DNA of 64,000 bases from Deinandra increscens subsp. villosa (GCA_039602395.1 JBCNJP010000008.1:18606354-18670353); one strand, 5' to 3'. Positions 21,533 through 33,281 are shown, counted from the stretch's first letter. Notes: generated by a model from the letters alone, not told the origin. Translations and numbers: made by a program.

Positions 21533-24033
21533 CTATGGCAGCAGCAGATCGAATCTGAAAGTATTATGCACATTGTTCGACCACCATCCATTTGCCACGA
21601 TCCGATTAGCCGTTCCATGGAAGATCCCTACCCTTACAGCATTTTCCATATCAGTCTCATAACCGAGAATAGGTTGGGAGGCTAGGAGCTTGATGTCTTT
21701 TTCACCAAATCTCAGCAGATCGACCGGATCGTAGAAACGAAATTGCCTCATTCTTTTGCAGAGAAGCACCACCTCATGAGTCGTTGGATCATAACACCAA
21801 CAGTCAAAGCTTTTGACTAAGGTACCGTCTTCGATCTCATCCAACATATTGATCACTCTTGTGCGTTTGGTAGGTGGTCTCCTTGCTTCACCTATCGGCT
21901 CACCAGTTTCTGGGTCAGTTCCAGTCTCGACCCATCTTACTTGCTTCAGCTCAAAGTTTTCAAAATTATTTTCTAATTGGCTCATCAGATTGTTTCGAAT
22001 AAGATCTCCTTCGGTGCAGTTCCATCTGTTGATGTATGGAGCTCTAAGCAGACTTCTAATCTCAGGCTCAGTCCATGAATGAAGTTGGGCACGTGTTCTA
22101 TAGTACTCTACTGGACTGTAGCCGTCACGGATCACATCAAACAGCTTCTTCTCAGTGTCATAGTGCCAGCACATAATATTTTCACGACTCCCCCTTTTGT
22201 CTATAGAGCTTTCACCAACATCAAGGGTGTATTGAGTGGGGGCTGGTCCTTGAAAGAATTCCTGAAACCAGTTATCGTGACCTTCTGGTGCTTTGGAGAT
22301 GACCCTTCCACTTCGGGCATAGTTAGACATCTTGATAGTGTCATCTCCATCATCAACAGTTACTGCTTCTGTACCTTGCACACCCTGAGATGAACTTTGA
22401 CCAGGGGCCCCTGAAGTATTTGACTCCACAACATTTTTCAAATCACCAAACTTCTTCTTCAGGTCCATCAAAGTCTCATACAGATACTTCATTCTATTCT
22501 TGTCAGCCACCTCCTTGTCTTTCAGTTTTCTGTTTTCAGCCTGGAGTGCTTTTATCTCAGTCTCTCTAATTCTGTTCTGTGACATCAGGAAGTTTATATG
22601 AGGGTCTTCACTTATCCTCATTTCAATTGGTAGCTCAGCAGCTTGAAGTGGGCGGAAACTTGGAATAACAGTTGGCGGCAGACTCGTTCCACTAGAGACA
22701 CTTATTCTGACAGGGTTGGGTACTACAACAGAGTTATCAACCTCCAGAGATTGCCTTTCTTCATGAACAGGGCTACGTTCACTCAGAATAGGACTTTCAG
22801 TCTGAACCTGGGCAGGTTGATCTTCAACATTCTGATCAGTTGTTTCTTCTTGAATAATTGGATCTTGAGAATTTGAACCCGATACTCCTTGGGTCTGTCT
22901 TCTTCCTGGGAGATGGTTCACGGAAGGGGACTGGCTCTTCAAGCATCTCATTCACATTGAACTGAATATCCAACTCTTGAGGGATGGAATCACCACTAGA
23001 AGATGAATTCAGGACATCTCTTGATCTTTTAAGATTTATTGGCTCCAAGTCTCCATAGATATCATCATCCATATTCCCTTGATTAGCAAAGATGTCGTCC
23101 ATAACATTTTCTTCATCTGAAGGTATCACCACATCTTCTTCTTGCACATTTACAGCCGGAGTTGCTGTTATATCTTGATCTTCAGCAACATAAGCATTTA
23201 CAGTTGGCACATCGGCTTCAGGTTCAGATTCTTCAACTTCTTGTTCCCTCGCCACTTCGGGAAATGCACCCCTCTTGACCCATTTAAGCCTTCCTGAAAG
23301 CTGTTTTTACCCTTTCTGTCTTGGGTCTGTAGTCCAAACACTCCACAATCCATCACCTTGATATCTAGTTTTTCTACCCTCTCTTTAATCATGGGATATT
23401 TCTTCATGACCACCATCTGTACGAATCTTGGTGTCATCAGGAACTGTTCTCGGGCACTCAGGTCAGCATTGCCTATCCAATACAACAACATCATCTTGGA
23501 GAAATTGAATTTCCAGTCCAAGGCCAATGCGACAAATGCTGTTCCATGCAGGTTGTTGAGCTGATCAAAGCTAGTTCTCTTTCCCAGAATGATTTTTGCA
23601 TATGGTGAGCCAAGCACCTCCAGTAGTGCGGCAACAACTTCTTGAATACGGGAGGGAACTTTCCTTCATATCCCAGAGATTGAGCACCTGCTAGAACAAC
23701 TTCCTTCGGATACTCAATCGGATCAGTAGCACTATCAATGATGTTCAGCCCTTTTCTGATGTCATCCTCCTTAATCACTATCTCCCTGTTCTGGATTGTT
23801 GCAGTGATTGTTGTTTTATCTGCATCAGCTCTAGCAGATCCCCAGAACTCCCTTATAAGCTGCTCATCAATCAGCACACTTGATCTCAGGGCATGGTTTA
23901 TCTTGCAGATATTCATCCCGGCCACCAGTGAATAAAATAATTCCATATGCTTTTCTGGTGGGTCTTCAAGATACGCCGGGATGCAGTGATCACTTTCAAA
24001 CTTTATCTCTTCATCTAGCATGTCGTCTGCCAT
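21533..24033 (-). pseudogene. ORF3 of element H (near full length, frameshifted)
   Basis: The likely start is the ATG at 24033 (MADDMLDEEIK), immediately preceded by TTGTCTTTCTCAG, a good 3' splice site. The N-terminal domain shows INHALRSSVLI, LIREFWGSARAD, IRKGLNIID and AQSLGYEGKFPP, with a frameshift near 23605, then FNFSKMMLLYW and MTPRFVQM. A second frame change near 23230 enters an acidic region, and a third near 22900 leads to the long final frame (22951-21533). That frame has a coiled coil (about residues 130-170), then IMCWHYDTEKKLFDVIRDG and FRFYDPVDLL. The order is N-domain, acidic linker, coiled coil, C-domain. No signal peptide or membrane helix is visible. Each break looks like a small indel. 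Confidence 0.65.
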
Positions 24034-25733
24034 CTGAGAAAGACAAGACACATGTATCAGACTTGTTCGTTAAAGAGTAATTAAGTTTATTAACCCTTGT
24101 CGAAGTTCAATTGAAAATCAAATTTTACTTTTGAGGTTCACAAAATTTCAATTTAAACTTTTAGGGAAAATAATTGCTTTAAGCACACAAAATTCACAAA
24201 CACCATTAATTTTAACTTAATTTTAATGAGATTCCAAAAAAAATTAGGTGTTTATGATTTTAAATCACATTTAAGTGTGTTTACGATGAAAGTATGGGTT
24301 TACGATCCATCATTTGAGTTTACGATTCATCACTTGGGTTTACGATCAGGTCGGAATGAAATCTAATTTAGCCCAATCGTAAACACATCGAGCCCAATCG
24401 AGATTACAAATCGTAAACACCAATCGGAAACTCGCATCGTAAACGCCAAGCGTCGTCTTCTACATTGCGAATATCGTAAACGCAGAAATCACCATTTTTG
24501 AACCTGCAAGAAACTCGTAAACACATTAGAACTTCTCATAACACCAAAACAAACATCCATCACTACCTTAATCGATCAATAACCACAATCACGGCTTCTA
24601 TTCACGCGAAATCGACTTAAACACAGTCAAAGATGACTACGATCACCGAGTTAACCAAAAAACACAAAGAACTGTAAATGGACCGACGGGACAACGAGAA
24701 AACACTCGATTGAATGGGGTTTCTTGGTCAAAAATCGATTTCGAAGGTGTTGGTGCACACGGGTTACACAGCAGTGGTCGGAGATGGTCGGAATCGGTTT
24801 TCCGGCAAGAGCAGGCGGCGGTTAGGGTTTAGGATTGGTCGATCGTAAACGCAGAGAAGAAAAAGGGATCGTAAACAATTGGATCGGGAATGAGGGTTTT
24901 AAAGGTTTGAACTTTAAAATTTTCAAAATGCCCCCCCCCCCAAACTTTCTAGAACATTTTAAAAATCTCCCAAACTTCATTTATAAGATAAACCCTTGAG
25001 AAGTTTGCTAATTTTGAAAATTTGAGAATTGCAAAACTTTCCCTCAGACTCATACCCCGGGAATCTGATCTTGATCTTTAAAAAAAATTAAAACAACTAA
25101 AGACTTGAAATATAAGCTAAACCATAAAAACAATTAACCCTAATTACAGAAATTTAAAAAAATTTACTTGCCTCGAAGCTGATGTAAATTCATGGATCAA
25201 ACCAGACAAATCTTTAACTGAGGAACCTTTTTCAGCTTCCGTTACTCGACGCTCTAGACAATTGCCCAAAATTTTTTAAACCATATAAACTCACATCCAG
25301 TTAAAAGTTTTAAGTGCTTAAATTGTGGTACATAATTACCGTCATGTTTAACCGTCCCCACACCCAATTGTTCATAGCAAAACCTACCCAACCTCAGAGT
25401 TTATTGAGGATTCACAAACCCCCAACTTGAGGAACCATGCAACACCGTCATGACAAACACTTATTTTCTTAATTATCAGTTGGTGATCAGGTCGGCCGCA
25501 TAAGCACTCAGAGAAAACCAAACTAAATAATTACTTTATTGAATTTTCCTTTTCTTTTCATTTTTTGTTAATATATATATTTTTTTTTGATCTTTTTCTT
25601 TTCATTCTTCCTTTCGAATGAGGTGTTGTCATAACAGCTGAACATGGCGTGTGAGAGAGTGAATACTAGGTGAATACCACTCTCAACCCGTTTTTGCTGG
25701 GACTCAGTCTTTTAAACTATGTAAACTAGGATG
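24034..25733 (-). other. Element H region upstream of ORF3
   Basis: No coding region. The 24280-24860 part is rich in the family motif TCGTAAAC in both orientations. In sense direction TTTCTTGCAG followed by GTTCAAAAATG (24512-24490) is another splice-acceptor-like site. The 25150-25733 part is homologous to 27240-27835 of H2, including one stem-loop (25478-25524). An 11-C run lies near 24930. H2 is inserted at 25733/25734, at a GGATG flank, inside this conserved stretch. Confidence 0.55.
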
Positions 25734-26153
25734 TGTAGGTCCTGAGAACTCCTGAACACACGATATCTAATCAAACACGAGTGCGGAATCCTAGTATAAG
25801 ATCGATTCAAGAAGAATAGTAGAAGAATAGACTAGATCTAAGTAAAAGATGAAGTCTTGAATGAAGAACAACTACTATCTTGAACACGATGAAGATGATC
25901 GGAAACACCAAAGAAAGAGAGAAATTGTAAACTTGTATTTCCAAGGCTTGGTTAATCATAAACACAAATGGGTTTATATAGGTACCCAATGGGTTTACTA
26001 TTGGGCCCCTTGTGGATCATAAACCCAATAGTAAACCCAAACCCAATCATAAACTACCCTAATTACAATAGCAAACTAGCCTATGATCTAATGAAACCCT
26101 CTAAGCCCAGCCCAACAAGTTTAATATTACAAGCCTTATAATCTAGCCTTACA
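25734..26153 (-). repeat. Element H2 3' LTR (420 bp)
   Basis: In sense orientation it starts TGTAAGGCTAGATTATAAGG and ends CAGGACCTACA. The adjoining purine tract is seen on the plus strand as ATCTTCCCCTAGGC (26154 on). It has the same architecture as the H LTR, with AATCATAAAC repeats, but the sequence is diverged. No 5' LTR partner is present in the window. Confidence 0.75.
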
Positions 26154-28557
26154 ATCTTCCCCTAGGCTTTGCGATATTAAATGTCTTCGATCTTTGAAAT
26201 TCTTCTTCTTGAGTGGCTGGCATAGATGCTGATGAAGATTCTTTCCGCAGAAATCTTCATTGGGTTTCATGACGGGCACTTGGGACTTCCTCTTGATCAG
26301 CATCAGCTTGAACTTCTTGAAATGGACAAGCAATGAAATGGAGGACTCTCATTGACTTGCTTCTTGAACGAACTGGTTCTTGCTGAATCTTCGGTAACTG
26401 TCTTGAATCTCCAAAACAATTAGAGGTTAAATTTTGAACAACCTCTAACTGTGAAGAACTTGATTGTTGAACTTCAAACTTCATGACCTCTGACTGCTCT
26501 CTGTATCATTTGCTTTTTCAAAGATTGACTTGAAAATCTTCAGCTTCCCCTAAACACGTGAACATCTTCTTTGAAGCTTTTTTGAAGCTTTTGGAAACTT
26601 GTAAAGACACCAACAACTTCCCCTGAACAGTTGCTTTTCATATGGAAGTCTTGTCCGACTGGTTCTTTAACTTTGAGCAGCAGCAGCATCTTTCTATCAT
26701 CAACCTGTCTGACACACATTTGAAAAAATATACTCCACCAGACATTTGATGACTGGTCTTTGGGTTAGGAGGTAATTATCATCTGTTCAGTTGATTCAAA
26801 TTAACATAATTTTAACCAAAAACCCTAATATAGATTACGAGTTTTCTATAAAACTTCCCCTGAACCCAAGACCTCTAAAGACTTCCCCTTAGCTGATAAC
26901 TTCCCCTCAGCTAAGGACTTCCCCTGAGATAATACATATTATCTATGGAAGTCTTTTCGGATAATACTTATTATCCTCCCTCCTTCACCTAAAAATTTGT
27001 CAAGATCTGACGGAGGAAGTCTTTTCCATTAGATAATAAGTATCATCCTCGAGTTCCCTACGGATAATACTTATTATCCCATACCCCTTCCCCTAAAAAT
27101 TTGGCAAGATCTGTCGGGGGCATATTGTCATGCATTAAAACCCATGAAAAACACATTTAGACTTCTCAAATCAACCTGGCCAAGACGAAAACACACCAAA
27201 AAGAACTTAACGACTCACAAACGAAAGATAAAAATAAACAACTACTTACCAATATCAAACATGAGAAAGTTTACAAGGGATCAAACCGTATGAATCTGAC
27301 TGAGGAACCCTTTTCAGCTTCAGTTACTCAACTAGTCCAGGTGATTGCCAGTATGTTTGTCCGCTTTAAACTCAAACCCGTTTAATCCCAACCGAATGCG
27401 TCATGCTTAATATAGTACATTATTACCGTCATGTTTAATTGTCCCCACACCCAAGCGTACACAGCAAAACCTACCCAACCTCAGAGTTTATTGAGGATTC
27501 ACAAACCCCCAACTTGAGGAACCATGCACCACGACTATGACTACCACTTATTTTCATTAACCATCAGTTGGTGATCAGGTCGGCCGCTAAGCACGCAAAG
27601 AAGACCAACTGAGTGATTATTTTTCATTTTCTTTTCTTTTTCATTTTTTTCATTTCTTTTTCTTTTCTTTTTCTTTTCTATTTCTTTTCTTTTTATTATG
27701 TGGTGTAGTCATAACAGCAGAAACATGGCGTGTGAGAGAGTGAATACTAGGTATAATTACCACTCTCAACCCGTTTTTGCTGGGACTCGGTCTTTTAAAC
27801 CATGCAACCTGGGATGGGAAACTAAACATATATATCTTTTAAGTTCACTGCACTTTCATTGGAGGTCATAAGTTTAGGTCGAGCCTACCGAGCATATCAC
27901 CGTGGAGCTTGCCTTTCACTTCCGCCTTACGCGTGTCAGCCATCTCCAACCCGGACATTCATTTTACTTCCCCTAAACTTCTCAAAAACAAAACACAAAC
28001 AATTAAAAAATGAAAAGCACACTATTTTTTAGGGGTCAACTTTTTCTTCATCTTTACATTTCTTCCCCTTGCTTTTTGATTTTTAATGTCACAATCTTGT
28101 GAACATCATTTTTCAATGTTATTCTTTTATATAAAACACACAAACACACTTAAAAGAACAAAACACACCGAAATTTTGAAAATATCTGGCCAAGCTAACT
28201 TTCAAAGTATTGATTTGAAAATTTTAGAAAATTGGGTTTCATGACATGCACACTTCATTGCATTTGAAGTCAAACACTTCAACAAACAATCACCAAGTGA
28301 AAATTTTAGGAAAATTGGTTTGACTCAAAACACCCTTTGCCGCTTCATTCACACAACCAAGTTAAGAACAGTACCTTTCATGCTGAATTTAACCTTTTAC
28401 CTCTCAATGAGACATACCTTCCATTTATAGATTACTGGACATGACATGAAGATACGTCTCCTAAACTGTGCCTGGAACAATCACTTATCAACAAACAAAT
28501 TAGTAATAAAAACGTTAGTGATAATCCTCCTTGATCGTTCCTGCACAGTGTGAGAGA
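26154..28557 (-). other. Element H2 post-gag non-coding module with repeated purine tracts
   Basis: 2.4 kb without a credible gene. About ten copies of CTTCCCC(T) occur on the plus strand (near 26155, 26544, 26611, 26853, 26880, 26899, 26916, 27087, 27967 and 28064), that is, AGGGGAAG in sense. Multiple polypurine tracts upstream of the 3' LTR are a described hallmark of Sireviruses. The 27240-27835 part is homologous to 25150-25733. It carries a stem-loop with 9-bp arms TCAGTTGGT/ACCAACTGA (27564-27572 and 27604-27612) around CGGCCGACCTGATC. Near 27884, GTCGAGCCTACCGAGCAT matches a block in modules A and B. A pyrimidine-rich run lies at 27625-27700. Confidence 0.65.
27564..27612 (-). ncRNA. 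Single stem-loop of element H2
   Basis: A perfect 9-bp basal stem encloses TTTGCGTGC, TTAGC and CGGCCGACCTGATC. The enclosed TTTGCGTG and GACCTGATC parts match the shared core of the triple stem-loops in A and B, while the stem sequence is different. A counterpart in H at 25478-25524 has one bulged base. Confidence 0.55.
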
Positions 28558-29735
28558 TTAGTTAGCCATTGGTACCCATGCCATTGTTTTTCTGGGTACA
28601 CCTGAGGAATCAATAAAGGATACTTCTTGTAAGAACATCCCCTTTGAGAAATCAGGAAGTTGTGATGGAGCTACCTTGATTTTTGGTTTCCAAATTCCAG
28701 GTGATTTAACATTTGTTTTAGTCACCTTTGGAGTTGTGACCTTAGGTATTTCAACCTTCTTCGTTTTAGATTTACTTTTCAAAACAATTTTTGTTTTAGT
28801 CACCTTTTGAGTTGTGACTTTAGGTATTTCAACCTTCTGCATTTTAGAATCATTTTTTAAAACAGTTTTGGTTACCTTTGGAGGGGTAACCTTTGGTTTT
28901 TCAGACTTTGTTTGTTTTGAAAAAGGTTTCTTCACCTGTTTTTTGAAATTTTGGTAACTTGGAAAGCTGTTGTTTTGATTTAAAGATTTTCTTTCGGCTT
29001 TGGCAGCACCCCAATGTTGATCAGAGGGTTTAACCTTAGGAGTAACAGTCTTCATTGCCTTAGGTTTTTCCACCTTCATGGGCTATTCACAGACTCCTGA
29101 GATGAAACCCTTTGACTTTTCGGAAAATAGGGTTCATAGGGGCGATAAAGATAGTTTCTAGCAATATGACCAGCGAAGCCACAATTAAAGCAAATCTGCT
29201 TCTTTAGATAGAAGTCAGACGTGTACCCATTCGTCTTTGGTGGCTGATATGGAGCTGGTTTGCCTTGTGTCTGCTTCGTTGCCTTGTCTGCAGCTCCAGA
29301 TTTGACTTTCTGCTGGTTCCTGGAAGCCTGAGTAGAAACTGTCCTCATCGTCTTTGTGCTCTTTGGATTTTCTGATGTTGATGCATCATTCTTGCAATTA
29401 CAGCGGCAATTGCATGATCCAACTGAAGAGATGGGAGACACAGCTACTCCCTTGAGCTTTTCATTCTTCACTCCAGCTGTTGGTTTCATACTTGGATGCT
29501 TGATGGTGATCTTTGGCCTCTCAACTTTAGGTTCACTTATCATGCCATCAGTTATTCCCTTGAACTTGGAGGAGAAGGATGGTAGTTCATATCTTACATC
29601 TGGTTCTTGGTCAAACATTGATCCAGATGTCATAAAGATCTTCCCCTCAGGCCGTGTTGTCAAGATCACTTTTTCCCTTTTGACTTCGTCGATTACTTTG
29701 AAGCATGGGGTTTCAATTTTAGGGTATGGTTTCAA
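28558..29735 (-). pseudogene. H2 gag, C-terminal half
   Basis: Two adjoining frames (29735-29076 and 29079-28558) encode the later part of a large copia gag. A zinc-knuckle region CFNCGFAGHIARNY has lost its last cysteine (Tyr instead). It is followed by a Lys/Pro/Thr-rich repeat stretch (PKVT-type repeats, about 28870-28700) and the ending KTMAWVPMAN, which I associate with gag-type ORFs of Asteraceae copia elements. The N-terminal capsid half is absent: at about 29805 the sequence passes into the 3' end of an RNase H from element L. No protease or integrase follows, so H2, like A and B, seems to have been gag-only. Confidence 0.65.
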
Positions 29736-29803
29736 CTCTATCCCAGCATCATCAGACTTGGAGGTATGGTTTCAACTCTATCCCAGCATCATCAGACTTG
29801 GAG
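29723..29803. repeat. 40-bp tandem duplication
   Basis: A 40-bp unit beginning GGTATGGTTTCAACTC (29723) repeats exactly from 29763, just inside the H2 gag next to the junction with pol L. Since 40 is not a multiple of 3, it shifts the gag frame. It lies within 100 bp of the chimeric junction, so it may be a scar of that event. Confidence 0.9.
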
Positions 29804-29836
29804 CCATGACATCTGTTATACTCCTGGCACTCAACA

Positions 29837-31906
29837 TCATCTCTTGATACATCCTCTATTCACAATTTCTAGAGCAGCAGCGTTATCACAAAAGATAGGA
29901 GTGTTAACGAATTCCATACCGTAATCAGTGAGCTGATTTTGTATCCATACTACCTGTGAGCATCCAGCGGATGCTGCCACATATTCAGCTTCTGTAGTTG
30001 ACTTTGAGATGGTATGCTCCTTTTTGCTCTGCCAAGAAATGAGTCGATCTCCCAGATACTGACATCCACCAGTTGTTGACTTCCGGTCAAGATCACTGCC
30101 TCCATAATCACTGTCAGTATATGCAAACAATTGGAAATCAGTGTTCTTTGGGTACCAAAGTCCAAGCCTAGGCCTGCCCTTTAGATACCTAAAAATACGT
30201 TTAACAACAATTAGATGTGAAAGTTTAGGATTAGCCTGATAGCGAGCACACAGACACACTGCATGCATAATATCTGGCATACTTGCTGTCAAGTACATAA
30301 GTGATCCAATCATCGAGCGATACATGAATTCACTCACTGGCTCCCCATCTGCATCTGATGTCAGTAGAGGTCTGGATGCCATGGGAGTTGAGATTGGCTT
30401 GGAGTCTTGCATCTTGAATTTTTCTAGAATCTCATTCACATATTTTGCTTGGTGAATGAGAATCCCAGATTCATCCTGTTTCACTTGCAAGGCTAGAAAG
30501 AAGCTCATCTCTCCCTGATCACTCATTTCAAATTTCCTTCTCATAATTTCTTCAAACTCAGTGCATAATTCTTTGTTTGTTGACCCGTAGATGATGTCAT
30601 CTACATAAACCTGCACCATGATGATGTCATCCTTCACCCTCTTCCTAAACAAAGTCTGATCAACCACTCCTCTTGAGTATCCATTCTCCACCAGATGAGT
30701 TGATAGTGTCTCATACCACGTGCGTGGAGCTTGATGTAGTCCATACAAAGCTTTATCCAGAAGATATACATGATCTGGATGCTCCTCATCTATGAATCCT
30801 GGTGGTTGAGTCACATATACTTCCTCATTCATTTCTGCATATAAAAATGTTGTCTTGACGTCCATCTGGCGAACTGTGAAGTTTAGATATGATGCAACTG
30901 CAAGGAATATCCGAATAGCCTCCAATCTTGCCACGGGTGCATACACCTCATCATAGTCAATTCCATGATTTTGTCTGTGGCCCTGAACAATCAACCTTGC
31001 CTTGTTTCTGACAATTATACCCGTGTCATCCTTCTTGTTCTTGTATAACCAACGTGTGGGTATAACCTTCTTGTTCTCTGGCTTTTCCACTAGGCACCAC
31101 ACTCCCAGCTTGGAAAACTGATTAAGTTCATTGTGCATGGCCTCTATCCAACATGGATCTCTGAGAGCAACCATCACATTAGGAGGCTCAATCTGGGATA
31201 TGAAGCATGAATACATGCAAAAATTAATATCTCCCGTGCGGCTTCTAGTGGTAACACCTGCTGAAACTGGTCCAAGTATATTGCTGATTGGATGGTCTTT
31301 ATTGATCCTTGATACTTGAACATCTGGCACAGAAACAGAAACAGGCAGGTTAGAATTAACAACATTATCACTCATACCTTGGTTTTGAGAAATTTCTGAA
31401 ACATCATCTTTAGTTCCCGAAGATCCCGGAGCATCTGCATTGACATTTGTGGGAACTGCATCTGGTGCTTTCTCACCAACTTTTTCAACATGAGGTCTTG
31501 ATTCAGATGATTGTGCAATAATGTCTTCTTCTTCACCCAAATGATGGAAAACATTTGAAAAATTGAACCCTTCAAACAGCGTCCGGTCCACTCCCTGCAT
31601 CTGTAGGGTTGTCTTCAAGCCAGTCCACGTTATATGCCTCAATGATAACCTTTGTGGTTTTGTTGTAGACACGATACGCACTATTTGCCTAAAAACCCAT
31701 AAAATAACACTCATCGGCCTTGGCTTCGAATTTCCCCACATCGGACTGAATCAGAACCATGCAAGGACACCCGAATGTCTTGAAGTATCCCACTGTTGGC
31801 TTCTCTTTGTAAACAATCTCATACGGAGTCTTCTCATGACGATTGTTTAAAAGAACACGATTCTGCACGTAACAAGCTGTATTGACTGCTTCAGCCCAGA
31901 AGAAGA
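29837..31906 (-). CDS. Copia pol L: integrase end, reverse transcriptase, RNase H (partial)
   Basis: Mostly intact enzymatic region. The integrase C-terminal part (31906-31741, CYVQNRVLL, FKTFGCPCMVL) runs into the gap; a stop near 31690 and a frame change precede the long frame 31741-29837 (634 residues). RT landmarks: TRWLYKNKKDDTGI, QMDVKTTFLYAEM, YVTQPPGF, LYGLHQAPRTWYETL and the YVDD active site (QVYVDDIIYGS). RNase H landmarks: YTDSDYGGSDLDRKSTTGG, TTEAEYVAAS, IFCDNAAALEIVN. RNase H breaks off right after IVN and is joined to H2 gag, losing the final HIDIRYHF-type part. It is the best-kept RT in the window, but the fusion leaves it without a natural end. Confidence 0.88.
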
Positions 31907-32406
31907 NNNNNNNNNNNNNNNNNNNNNNNNNNNNNNNNNNNNNNNNNNNNNNNNNNNNNNNNNNNNNNNNNNNNNNNNNNNNNNNNNNNNNNNNNNNNNN
32001 NNNNNNNNNNNNNNNNNNNNNNNNNNNNNNNNNNNNNNNNNNNNNNNNNNNNNNNNNNNNNNNNNNNNNNNNNNNNNNNNNNNNNNNNNNNNNNNNNNNN
32101 NNNNNNNNNNNNNNNNNNNNNNNNNNNNNNNNNNNNNNNNNNNNNNNNNNNNNNNNNNNNNNNNNNNNNNNNNNNNNNNNNNNNNNNNNNNNNNNNNNNN
32201 NNNNNNNNNNNNNNNNNNNNNNNNNNNNNNNNNNNNNNNNNNNNNNNNNNNNNNNNNNNNNNNNNNNNNNNNNNNNNNNNNNNNNNNNNNNNNNNNNNNN
32301 NNNNNNNNNNNNNNNNNNNNNNNNNNNNNNNNNNNNNNNNNNNNNNNNNNNNNNNNNNNNNNNNNNNNNNNNNNNNNNNNNNNNNNNNNNNNNNNNNNNN
32401 NNNNNN
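31907..32406. other. Assembly gap (500 N)
   Basis: Exactly 500 N. It cuts the integrase of pol L on the left. The right side opens in non-coding sequence ahead of the CCHC gene. Nothing can be inferred about its real length. Confidence 0.98.
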
Positions 32407-32594
32407 ACAATCTTGAGCTTGGAAGAAGGTATATCTAAAACCCCCTATGGTTGGTTTTAGTTTTGATAGCATGCATACATATTTGGATCCTTGGTTTTGG
32501 GTTTTATAATCAAGTGTTAAAATCGGTTTTAACATCAACTAATCAAACTATTCTTTTGATTTTTCCGCTGCGTTTTACATTTTAAGGAGTTAAA

Positions 32595-33281
32595 ATGGCT
32601 TTGATAAAGTTCTTAAAACCCAACAGTTTACTGGACGCCAAACGGGCGAAAGGTTTTAGCAAAAGGGGGTGTTCGAAGCCAAGGGGTAATCGAAGGCCAC
32701 CAAGGTATGTCGCGATGTGTCATTTATGTAATAAAGTCGGGCATGCAACGTTGTTTTGTCCAACCAGGTTTCTTGACTTACGGAAACCCGTCAAGGGGAT
32801 GGAGTTTCTTGTGCATGGTACCGGTGGAGGTTTTTGGAGTGACATGTGGTTTGTTGACACTCAGTTATAGCACCATATGAGTGGGAACAAATCAATGTTC
32901 ACTAGGTTTAAAAGGACGTTTGGGATTGACACTGTTGAGGGTGAGAATGATTTTATATTCATTCATGGAATTGGAGAAACGAGAATCGTAATAGATAATT
33001 CGGTACGAACGATTCAGTGTGTGTGTTACGTTCCTAAACACGGGAAGAATTCTCTAAGTTTAGATCAATTGACCCACCAGGGGTTTGATGTGATATTTGA
33101 TGGTGAAAAGTGTTTTAACAAGCGGATGATCAAAAGAAATATGAAGTATGAAGAACCAATTCGTATGGAGGCATTATCGGATTTAGAAGATGCATACTTG
33201 GAAAGGTATTTCGAGAAAATGAATGAAAGGTTGGAATACGAGCGTGAACGGGATGCATTGGAGGCTTACATGCAAAATTAG
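32595..33281 (+). pseudogene. CCHC zinc-knuckle / pseudo-protease gene, host-like, with in-frame stop
   Basis: A start ATG at 32595 opens a basic N-terminus and a CCHC knuckle CHLCNKVGHATLFC (about residues 42-55). A block follows that aligns with a copia protease: WSDMWFVDTQL, a TAG stop at 32868-32870, then HHMSGNKSMF, FIFIHGIGETRI, YVPKHGKNSLSLDQL and GFDVIFDGEKC. The catalytic DSG of copia proteases reads DTQ here, so no protease activity is expected. An acidic charged C-terminus (YLERYFEKMNERLEYERERD) ends at 33281. I recognise this layout from a large sunflower/lettuce family annotated as CCHC or ARID-domain proteins, probably derived from retrotransposon gag-protease; that is recall. 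The same frame continues beyond the stop, so the copy is broken by point mutation. Confidence 0.5.

Noticed and set aside
21094..26153. LTRs at 21094-21501 and 25734-26153 as the two ends of one element
   Set aside because: They differ in length and in many bases. Each has its own purine tract on its right side, so both are 3' LTRs of separate minus-strand elements.
27625..27700. Pyrimidine-rich CTTTT run as a regulatory site
   Set aside because: Simple low-complexity sequence, with nothing to tie it to a function.
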